A stretch of DNA of 64,000 nt from Liolophura sinensis. Lineage: Eukaryota > Mollusca > Polyplacophora > Chitonida > Chitonidae. The stretch spans positions 32,544,810 to 32,608,809 of the forward strand of contig NC_088304.1 of assembly GCF_032854445.1 (NCBI RefSeq). The letters run 5' to 3'. The notes below the pieces were generated by a model, which saw only the letters and a list, made by a program, of their open reading frames with translations, was not told where the DNA came from and made no database searches. A program made the position numbers and the translations under genes. This document shows, one piece after another, positions 25,601-37,600 of the stretch. How positions within the stretch are numbered: the first letter of the stretch is position 1; every line of letters begins with the position of its first letter.

Positions 25601-28600
25601 TCTGTATGCCTCGTGAAAGTTCGTGAAACGTTTTGCATTTATGTGGATGATGCAACAATTTCGTCATTGTTAAATAGAATAACAACTGCGACAACATGAA
25701 AAAACAACAACATTGCCATCCTTGCGAAGAGATGCTCTTCACAGCTGGAAATTGTTGAGTTCGGCAATAAACACCAATGATTTTATCAAAGGTATTGTTT
25801 AGTCATCCTTGAAAACAACAAGCTGTCCAAAGTGTTCACGAATAAAGCAATTGTTATTTTACAGAAGGGCCAGGAGAACCTACTTGTCCAACGTGTTTGC
25901 GATTATGGACAACTGTGGGCTTGGGACAAGTTGGAGGACCCGTTATCCAATTTGTACTGCTCTCTACCAGGTAGGTTGTGTCAAACCACAACTCACACAT
26001 TTTCACCTGGTCAGGTTTATTTTCACCTGGTCAGGTTTATTTTCACTTTGTCAGGTTTATTTTCACTTTGTCAAGTTTATATTTAAGACCTTACACAGTA
26101 CATGTACTGCTCCTGATGCTCACTTTTACATCACTGCCACCACTAGACAACTTTGACCATATACTCCTCACAGCGCATGCACCGTTTTCCAGCGTCGCTT
26201 TACATCACTGCCCACCACTAGACAACTTTGACCCTATACTCCTCACAGCGCATGCACCGTTTTCCAGCGTCGCTTTACATCACTGCCACCACTAGACAAC
26301 TTTGACCATATACTCCTCACAGCGCATGCACCGTTTTCCAGCGTCGCTTTACATCACTGCCACCACTAGACAACTTTGACCACATACTCCTCACAGCGCA
26401 TGCACCGTTTTCCAGCGTCGCTTTACATCACTGCCACCACTAGACAACTTTGACCATATACTCCTCACAGCGCATGCACCGTTTTCCAGCGTCGCTTTAC
26501 ATCACTGCCACCACTAGACAACTTTGACCACATACTCCTCACAGCGCATGCACCGTTTTCCAGCGTCGCTTTACATCACTGCCACCACTAGACAACTTTG
26601 ACCATATACTCCTCACAGCGGATGCACCGTTTTCCAGCGTCGCTTTACATCACTGCCACCACGACAACTTTGACCACATACTCCTCACAGCGCATGCACC
26701 GTTTTCCGGCGTCGCTTTACATCACTGCCACCACTAGACAACTTTGACCACATACTTGTCACAGCGCATGCACCTTTTCCGGCGTCGCTTTACATCACTG
26801 CCACCACTAGACAACTTTGGACCGCATACTCCTCACAGCGCATGCACCGTTTTCCAGCGTCGCTTTACATCACTGCCACCACTAAACTTTGACCACGTAC
26901 TCCTCACAGCGCATGCACCGTATTCCAGCGGTCGCTTTACATCACTGCCACCACTAGACAACTTTGACCACATACTCCTCACAGTGCATGCACCGTTTTT
27001 CCGGCGTCGCTTTACATCACTGCCACCACTACTTTGACTACATACTCCTCACAGCGCATGCACCGTTTTCCAGCGTCGCTTTACATCACTGCCACCACTA
27101 CTTTGACCACATACTCCTCACAGTGCCATGCACCGTTTCCGCGTCACTTTTACATCACTTGCCACCACTAGACAACTTTGACCACATACTCCTCACAGCG
27201 CATGCACCGTTTTCCAGCGTTCTACATCACTGCCACCACTAGACAACTTTGACCGCATACTCCTCACAGTGCATGCACCGTTTCCAGCGTCGCTTTACAT
27301 CACTGCCACCACTAGACAACTTTGACCACATACTCCTCACAGCGCATGCACCGTTTTCCAGCATCACTACTTCACTGCCACCACTAGCAAATTTTGTACA
27401 GAAATCTTGAAAAGTGCCAAGGTCAGGGGGATCATGGTGATCAGACAGAAAGTGATATTTTTAGAAAAGAGAGTCTTTGTTTGTAATTATACTTTATACA
27501 TGTGTCCTCTCTGTGTCTGAGGTGTGCACATAATGATTCTGACCATCACCTGAAACAACTTTGTTGATGAATGCTGATTAAATAGTGAGGGTAGAGAGCA
27601 GCACCTTTGCTGTAAGGAGTATGCTTTGACCATTGCCATCTTCCAGCTCTGTGCGACAAACATAAGGCTAGGCTTTAATAGGTCTGCCTCTGAAACTCCG
27701 GTGCAGACGAGTGATCAGAGCTCACGTGTTTAAACCCCCTCTAAAATCATTGTGCATACTTCAGATGAAAGGGAATTCATATGTATCTAGTATTGATGGA
27801 ATGAAGGAAATGCATGCATATTTTACAGTAGATGTGTTATTTTTGTGTATGGAATTGTCAAACCCTACACCTGTATTGTATTTTTATGGACAACTACCTA
27901 ATTTTTATGGACAACTACCCAATTTTTATGGACCCTAATTTTTCAACCTTTTCAACCACCTCTGAAACCAATATTTTGAAACATTTTGACAGAACTATGG
28001 ATTGTAAAGAAGTAATTTGCACATTTTTATGAAGCTTGCATCTTTAATGACACAGGTTTTTAGCCTCATTTTCATTATATTTATATGAATAAATTTCACT
28101 CCAAAAAAGTGTTTTGTTGATTGAAAAGGTTGAAGATTTACATTAACACACCTACATCACAATTTCAAGGTCATCTGGTATATAACTTGAAAAATTTTAT
28201 CTGTTGTGGGCGCCAATCCACCAATCCACCGATCAGATCAAGTAAGGTTGTGGCTCTTTTCTTGGGTTGAGTACACTGAAGACCCCAGGCTCTCCAGTTT
28301 CGTTTTAAATAAAACTGACCTCTATTATACACGTCACATGTGAAAAGTGAGAAACACAGCTACTTATCAAAACACTATACTGTAATTCTAAAACCTTTTC
28401 GCATCTTTACAAGGGGTTTATTCAAAATTATACTTTGTGTGAAGCCCTGAAATTGGCCAATCCAACCAATGTACATGTAGTTTTGTCTCCAAAATCATGT
28501 TATAAATGTGCATAAATTGCACTTTAAGTTGCTCTTTCATATGTGAAAAGGTTGAGGAATTAGAGTACATGTACTTGTACGCATAAATAAATAAATAAAT

Positions 28601-31600
28601 GACGCCAGAAATCTGATAGAAGCATGAATTTCTTTGTGCAGACCCAGAAGCCCAGATCAAACTGAACTCCTTGAAAGAGCACAGAAAACTTTTCACAGGA
28701 ATCTGGCTAGAATTTCTCAGGAATTCTGTGAGTATGATTGTTTTGTCCAACTGTCAGCAATCTGCAGATGGTTATGGGTTTCTTCCCGGTTTCTTCCCGG
28801 TTTCCTCCCACCGTGATGTTGGCCACCATCGTTGGACAGATCGTGTAAGTGAAGTATCCTTGAGTTAAAACACCAATCAAATAAGGGTTATAGGGTTCTT
28901 TGCTGGCTCATGTAACTGAAGCCTAGATTCTCCACAGTATATCAGACTTTGATCGATGAAGTTGCAAGCATAAGTTAAGCTCTCGCGTTTTTGGCTACGG
29001 CTTTAGGATAGGAGGAATGTTGGGTACCTTGCCATGGGGGGTAGTTTTATTCAGGCTCTGTTGGTTCTTATCACCATCTTGTTGTAGAGAGGAAATAGCT
29101 TTGAGCATGGCTTCAATTGAATTAAACTAGCGTAGCACCTGTACTCGTTTGTTATTGCTGCCTAATTTGCTTACAATGTTACAATCAGTGACATTACAGT
29201 TTCTTGGGTTTTCCACAAAAACTTTTCTTGGGTTCTCCACAGAACCCTTTCTTGGGTTCTCCGCAAAACCCTTTCTTGCGTTCTTCACAGAGCACTTTCT
29301 TTGGTTCTCTGCAGAGCACTTTCTTGGATTCTCCGCAGAACACTTTCTTGGTTTCTCTGCAAAATGCTTTCTTGGGTTCTCAGCAGAACCCTTTCTTGCG
29401 TTCTTCACAGAACACTTCTTTGGTTCTCTGCAGAACACTTTCTTGGGTTCTCCGCGGAACACTTTCTTGGTTTCTCTGCAAAACACTTTCTTGGGTTCTC
29501 TGCAGAACACTTTCTTGGTTTCTCTGCAAAACACTTTCTTGGGTTCTCCGCAGAACACTTTCTTGGTTTCTCTGTAAAACACTTTCTTGGGTTCTCCACA
29601 AAACACAAGGACAAGGTTCATAGCCTTGTTTCACAAAGCGCATGTAGCGCCACATTCACATACATGTAACTACCATGGCGATGTAAAACCTACAATGCTG
29701 ATTGCCAGGGCAGATTAGTCATCCATAGACAGGTTAATAGGCATGCAGTTATAAGTATGAAAAGTATTTCACTGTATTTTATACTGTGTCAGCTTTTAAC
29801 TTCTCGGCTGTTCTGTGATGGCTCAGTAAAAACGCATCAAAGCAAGAGGCCCTAGGTTCAGTACCAAATTGGTCTGTCAGCAACCTACAGATGGTCATAG
29901 GTCTACTCTCAGGGCGGTTTCCTCCCACCATAATGCTGGCTGGTGCTGTATAGAAGAAATATTGTGGAGTATATGCATAAAACGTCGATCAAATAAATAA
30001 ATGAATACCAAATCAGATAATACCTGTTATTTTTGATGTCAGCAACCTTGGTACTTGTGTATGGTTGTTCTGTTGACTGCTTCTCTTTGATTCCACCCTA
30101 ATTTCATACCTTATATACTTTCTTAATAGTTCTTCAGTGGTTTCTTTTAAATATGGTTTTGGGAATTGGCCTGGAGCATCCATATTGGTTTCAACGCATA
30201 GATTCTATGTTTGGTGGTCAACATATCAGGAAGACACCCAAGTAATGGTTATTAAGGTGTTGGTACACATGTACTGTGACTGAGTGGAGGTCAGCACTTA
30301 GGCATATCATTATAGTGAAGCAGCTGGTGCTGTTAATAAGTCGAAATTGAAACTGTTGAAATGTCATCCACTTATAACCGAAACAATAATAATGAAAACG
30401 TTTAACTTTGAACAGAGATGTACACATATTTATACACCTCTCAGAGAAATTAAGGGTGGGTGGTGTCTGGAATCACTGTGTCTGTTTGTCTGTCTGTAGA
30501 CCTGATTTAGTCCATGCATCCCCTTGGAAACCACTGCACCCAGTAGAGTAGTTATTTTCGTTATTATCCCCCATTTAGGACTTTGCCTAATAGTGCTTTT
30601 CCAATGATTCAGCTTTTGTCCATGCAGCTGTACTGACCCTATTTCCATGACACTTTGCTTTCATCTTCCCTATCATCTAACTTGTTCTTGCTTAAGTTTA
30701 ATTATTTATTCTTCTAAATGTTATTGCTTAGATGAGCAGTATTTCAGACATCCAGATTCTAGTAACACACTACGTTTGTTCACTGGGTAATGTAATTTTC
30801 TGTCTTTATTTCCTTGATTTTTACATTTTCTGCAGTTGAGCACCTCCCTGTACAAGAAGGTTCTGGTAGGACTCCATGAGAAGGTGATGCCCAACCTAAC
30901 CAGCCCACTGCTGCTCAGTGACTTCCTAACGCAGTCATATAACATAGGTAAGGACTCCATGAGAAGGTCATGCCCAACCTAACCAGCCTACTGCTGCTCA
31001 GTGACTTCCTAACACACTCATATAACATAGGTTTGGCCTCCATTAGAAGGTCATGTCCAACCTAACCAGCCCACTGCTGCTCAGTGACTTCCTTACACAC
31101 TCATGTAACATAGGTAAGGACTCCATGAGAAGGTCATGCCCAACCTAACCAGCCCACTGCTGCTCAGTGACTTCCTAACACACTCATATAACATAGGTAA
31201 GGCCTCCATTAGAAGGTCATGTCCAACCTAACCAGCCCACTGCTGCTCAGTGACTTCCTTACACACTCATGTAACATAGGTAAGGACTCCATGAGAATGT
31301 CATGTCCAACCTAACCAGCCCACTGCTGCTCAGTGACTACCTAACGCAGCCATGTAACATAGGTAAGGACTCCATGAGAAGGTCATGCCCAACCTAACCA
31401 GCCCACTGCTGCTCAGTGACTACCTAACGCAGCCATGTAACATAGGTAAGGACTCCATGAGAAGGTCATGCCCAACCTAACCAGCCCACTGCTGCTCATT
31501 GACTTCCTAACACACTCATGTAACATAGGTAAGGACTCCATGAGAAGGTCATGCCCAACCTAACCAGCCTACTGCTGCTGAGTGACTTCCTAACACACTC

Positions 31601-34600
31601 ATATAACATAGGTAAGGCCTCCATTAGAAGGTCATGTCCAACCTAACCAGCCCACTGCTGCTCAGTGACCTCCTTACACACTCATGTAACATAGGTAAGG
31701 ACTCCATGAGAAGGTCATGCCCAACCTAACCAGCCTACTGCTGCTGAGTGACTTCCTAACACACTCATATAACATAGGTAAGGCCTCCATTAGAAGGTCA
31801 TGTCCAACCTAACCAGCCCACTGCTGCTCAGTGACTTCCTTACACACTCATGTAACATAGGTAAGGACTCCATGAGAATGTCATGCCCAACCTAACCAGC
31901 CCACTGCTGCTCAGTGACTACCTAACGCAGCCATGTAACATAGGTAAGGACTCCATGAGAAGGTCATGCCCAACCTAACCAGCCTACTGCTGCTGAGTGA
32001 CTTCCTAACACACTCATATAACATAGGTAAGGACTCCATGAGAAGGTCATGCCCAACCTAACCAGCTCACAGCTGCTCAGTGACTTTCTAACACAGGTAA
32101 GGACTCCATGAAGTCATGCCCAACGTAACCAGCCCACTGCTGCTCAGTGACCTCCAAACACACTCATGTAACATAGGTAAGACCTCCATGAGAAGGTCAT
32201 GTCCAACCTAACCAGCCCACTGCTGCTCAGTGACTTCCTAACACACTCCTAACTCATATAACATAGGTAAGGACTCCATGAGAAGGTTATGCTGTACCTA
32301 CATGTACATGCTCACTCCTGTAAGCACATGCGTATCAAAGTTCAGTATCAGCTGATTTCTTATTGAGAACAAGGTGTGATGACAGTGAAACTGCACTGGT
32401 TATCTCCCATTACAGGTGGTGCCATCAGTCTTCTGGCCTTGAACAGCTTATTCATCCTGGTACATCAGTATAATCTGTAAGTATCTCTCAATCATAACTC
32501 TGAAGTCACACACACACTCTCAGCCTGTTTTTCTAAGCTGTTTTTTTCTAAATGTACGTTTCATATTCCACCGTTTTTTTTTTTTCTTTCACCACTTTAT
32601 TCTTCACCCGAGTATTATGTACCATTTAGAGAAGTTCTTTGCACTGTTTCAATACCCTTCACCCAGAAGTACTGGTTCCAAGGGATGTTGTGTTTACAAT
32701 AATAATAGAGGCAGAGGCTAAACCACCTTTGCAATTAGGTCAAGGGTGTCCTCTGTGGCTCAGTTGGTTAGCACAGCGTAATGACCCAGAAGCCTCTCAC
32801 CAACGCGGTCGCAGTGAGCTTGTGGGTTTCCCCCGGGCTGTGCCAGGTTTCCTCCCCCCAGTAATGCTGGCCGCCATCGTATAAGTGAAATAATAATGAG
32901 TACAGCGTAAAACATGAAGAAAATAAATAAATAAATCAATTAGGTCAAGGTCAGTTAAAAATCAATATGTTTCTTCTACAGTGTATGTAACTACATGCAG
33001 GTGCACATATGATGTCAGTTTCATGAAAATCACTCGAGTCAAAGAGTTCACCCTGTTTTCAGGCCTTTCACTATAAAGCAGAAGCGACCTTGAAAAAAAA
33101 TTCCCAAGGTCATGGAGAACATGTTTAGTCCTTGAACTTGGTAAACCTGGTGAAAATTGTTCACAAGATATGGTGAACAGACAGACGAACACTACAACTA
33201 TACATGTAGGGGTTGGGGAGGGGGGGGCAACACCTGGTCCAATTTTGTCCAAAGGGAAAAGATGGCCATTAGCTGATTCCCAGGTTTCCAGTACCAAATT
33301 ATTATGGTGCAGTAAATACTGAGAATGGTTGCTTTGTATATGAAAAAGTTTAAACTTTGGATGTTTTTTGCAATGTTCTGTGTAGATGTTGTAGTAGTGA
33401 GGTAAACTTAGGGTGCAAAATTTAAAATTCTCTGCAAGAGGGGATGTATGTGATATTATTCTAGCAATAATTAGTCTGCCATATTGGAGTCCTGTTTACA
33501 TGGGTTGGCATAGATGAAGTACATGTACTCCAGTATGGCTGCCCAAAATAGGTGATGTAACCTCTGTATTAGTCTGTCCGTAACCTGTTTTTGCAAATGC
33601 TGTGCTTCCATTAGCCATGTAAACACTCTGTTTCTAGCAATGGTGCTTATGGCCAAGATGTATTTAGTGCATTGCATGGTATTATGCATTTTTACATTGG
33701 TTCAGTTTTTATTAATAGATCTGTATAATTTTCTTTTACCCAGAGATTACCCAGATTTCTTCAAAAAACTGTACGCTCTCTTTGAACCCGGGATTTTCCA
33801 TGTGAAGTACAAGGCTAGATTTTTCCATTTGGCTGATCTCTTTCTAACCTCCAGGTGAGAAGACGTCCTTTACAGTTGGACATATTTCTGGAGTTTGAGT
33901 TAGACTTGTTAATGAAATTGTCGTATTTTGTGTACATGTAGACTCCTTCAATAGGTCTACCAGCAAACTGCGGATGGTCAGGGTTTCTTCAGAGAGAGCT
34001 TGATTTTTTCCCCCCACCATAATGCTGAAGGCCGTCATAGAAGTGAAATATTCTTGAAACACCAATAAATAATACAAATAAATAAATACTTTTCAATAAC
34101 CCAAATGTTCAGATACTTGTAGGCTGAGTTGTGGATTCAAGTGTGGTCTTACAGTATCTGTTAGCCTTTGAATAAGGAGAAAATAGTTGTGACAGATGCA
34201 TGTTTTCTTAGTTGCACCCCATGATCAAGAATGGAAAGAAGTACACCGTCTCCAACAAGAACTAGATGCTCTTATAAGATTTTCTAACCACTGTGACCTT
34301 ATGGTTAGAGCCTCAGCCTCAAAGTTGGGAGCTGTCGGATCAAACCTGGGTTGGGTCATATCACTCTTCGGACTCTTAAAACTGGTACTATTACCTGCTT
34401 CCTTTGGTGCTCAGCCCTTAGATTTTAGAGCAAGGAAGCAGCACTGGTCCCCCAGTGTCAGTATACTTTGACTGACAGTATACTGAGTGTGAGTATGGCA
34501 GCATGGACTCGCCCTGCCACAAGAAGACACTATATATGTACAAAGACCTAATGACTCCTCATCGTCATATGACTGAAAATATGTTAACCTACATACACAC

Positions 34601-37600
34601 TGTTTATTACATGTACTATTACAGATGAAGACACGTACACTAATGCTTTACACTGATGTGAATGTCGGAGGGCTAATTTTTGTTGTCACCAAAATTATCC
34701 ATGACTACTGGGTAATTATTTCTGAAACTCTTTCAGCCATTTACCCGCATACCTTGTGGCAGCCTTCGCCAAGAAGTTGTCCCGAATTTCACTCACTGCT
34801 CCGCCACACGGCTTGAAACTGTCAATTCCTTTTGTGTACAACCTTTTGACCAGACATCCCAGCTGTAGACCAATGCTTCATCGGCCCGGTGGACCATCAG
34901 GTAAGCCTGCGGGGTGGGGGGTGTTCGATGAGTACAAGCCGGGATTATTAGAAGTGTTCTAGAAGTGTTGTGCTGGAGTTCTGCCTTCTCACATCTCGGG
35001 CAGTTACTGTAAATGCCTTTTTATTCGCGTGGTACTAACTTTTGCGGATTTCGCGGCAAACACATTTCCGCGAAAATAAGTGCCATCGAATATAAAACCC
35101 ATGTAAGTAATTTATCAATGTAGCATGCGTCACAGTTGTAAATTTGTACCTGCAATACAGTTCTTATTCTTTCTCAAACACGTTAATTAGAAATACCTAA
35201 TTAGAATGTATTCCGGCTCTCACAAATCCAGCTTAATTGATCGTCAGTTAATCTTGCTTTCTTTTAAGAGGCTTAGCTCCGTCTAAGTATTGCCACATTG
35301 CAACATTGTTGTTATAGTTGATTTATTGCCGCCGTTAGAGACATACAGATCGATAATTTATACTGGGCGTGTTTACCTGTACGATATACAAACGATGAGA
35401 GAGGCTGTTTTTTTATCAACTGTACTTGCTTTCCGGTCAGATCACCTTTCCGATGCGCTTGATACATCACTTGCGGGTTTCCGCTCTTCAAACTTCCTTT
35501 TCATAATGATGATTTCTGAGAAATTTACTCAAATCTGTCACAGTTCACTCAAAACACTCTTACTGCTGATGCATGAGAATTAAACAGTGGGATTTATTTA
35601 TATCATATTTAATCCTTCGTCGTCTCCCGGAGTGAGTGACATGAATATTTCCTATTAACACAACAGGTAAGGGCTTCTTCTTATAAACATTAACAGTCTT
35701 CAAAAGATTAAAAGCTTAGGAGGATTAACTTCCTTTGTCTGATCAACTTACTGTTTTGTATACATTTTTTGTCACATTTTACAGGTAATAACAAGTTTCA
35801 ATGACAACATTGTTACTTGAATGCTTGAGTTGTTTTAGTTGTTTCCCGCGAATGTGTCTTCTTACCAAATCTGCGAAAGTTTATGCTAACTAATAAAAAG
35901 GCATTAACAGTATCGTGTGTCTTCTGTGAAAGGACAGCATTTCAATTTCGGCAGCCTCATCTTTCTGTCTTAAGTAGACCTCAAAGATTATCTTTGCATG
36001 TGAAAGCAAAACCTGTGATATGAATTGGAATATGTGATTGACTCTATGAACAATACATCAACATGGACGTCTACATATAGCTGGAGTTCTTGGGAATTTA
36101 TTTCCAGAGATTAACAACATGTTATTTTTCCACAGCACAATAGTGAAATTCTATTGTTGTTTTTTCTGGAGCTTTAACTATGTAGCATCTTTTTAGATGT
36201 GACAGCTGACCCGTTTGACGCTGCGGAGCCTGACCCAGCCAAGTGCAAGGCCATGGAGAGTTCCCTTTGGGAAATACAGGTGAGATATAAGCTAAGATGA
36301 CTGCTCCAAAGCATGTAACTTCAGCAAACGATTCACATTGGCAGAATTTTTAATATGCTTTCCAGACTTGTGTTCATATATGTACATTTTCTTTGATTCT
36401 CGGGCATAGTGGTTTACAATAGGCATTTGACTCATGTTCATGTATGTGCATCTTGTTTGTTTGGGAGGGCTCTGGGGCAAAGTGGTTTATCATAGGCATT
36501 TGACTCATGTTCATGTGTGTGCATCTCCTTGGTTTGGTAGGGCTGTCGGGCATAGTGGTTTACAATAGGCATTTGACTCATGTTCGTGTGTGTGCATCTC
36601 TTTGGTTTGGTAGGGCTCTTGGGCATAGTGGTTTTCCATGGGCATTTGACTTATGTTCATGTGTGCGCATCTCCTTGGTTTGGTAAGGCTCTCGGGCATA
36701 GTGGTTTACCATAGGCATTTGACTAATGTTCATGTGTGTGCATCTCCTTGGTTTGGTAGGGCTGTCGGGCATAGTGGTTTACCATAGGCATTTGACTAAT
36801 GTTCATGTGTGTGCATGTCTTTGGTTTGGTATGGCTCTCAGACATAGTGGTTTACCATAGGCATTTGACTAATGTTCATGTGTGTGCATCTCCTTGGTTT
36901 GGTAGGGCTCTTGGGCATAGTGGTTTACCATAGGCATTTGACTCATGTTCATGTGTGTACATCTTCTTGGTTTAGTAGGGCTGTCGGGCATAGTGGTTTA
37001 CCATGGGCATTTGACTAATGTTCATGTGTGTGCATCTCCTTGGTTTGGTAGGGCTGTCGGGCATAGTGGTTTACCATAGGCATTTGACTCATGTTCATGG
37101 ACGTGCATCTCCTTGGTTTGGTAGGGCTCTCAGACATAGTGGTTTACCATAGGCATTTGACTAATGTTCATGTGTGTGCATCTCCTTGGTTTGGTAGGGC
37201 TCTCGGGCATAGTGGTTTACAATAGGCATTTGACTCATGTTCGTGTGTGTGCATCTCCTTGGTTTAGTAGGGCTCTCGGGCATAGTGGTTTACCATAGGC
37301 ATTTGACTAATGTTCATGTGTGTGCATCTCCTTGGTTTGGTAAGGCTCTCTTGCATAGTGGTTTACCATAGGCATTTGACTAATGTTCATGTGTGTGCAT
37401 CTCTTTGGTTTGGTAGGGCTGTCAGGCATAGTGGTTTACCATAGGCATTTGACTCATGTTCATGTACGTACGTCTTCTTGGTTTGGTAGTTTCTACCTGG
37501 TGTCCCATAGGCTCTACCTGGTGTCCTGCAGACTCTGCTTGGTGTCCTCCAGGCTCTAGTTGTGCCCTACATTCTCTACCTGATGTATTCCGTTCTCTAC

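Noticed and set aside
29127-29623. Lys/Arg-rich minus-strand protein and Phe-rich plus-strand protein
   Set aside because: Both are readings of the 24-bp intronic array.
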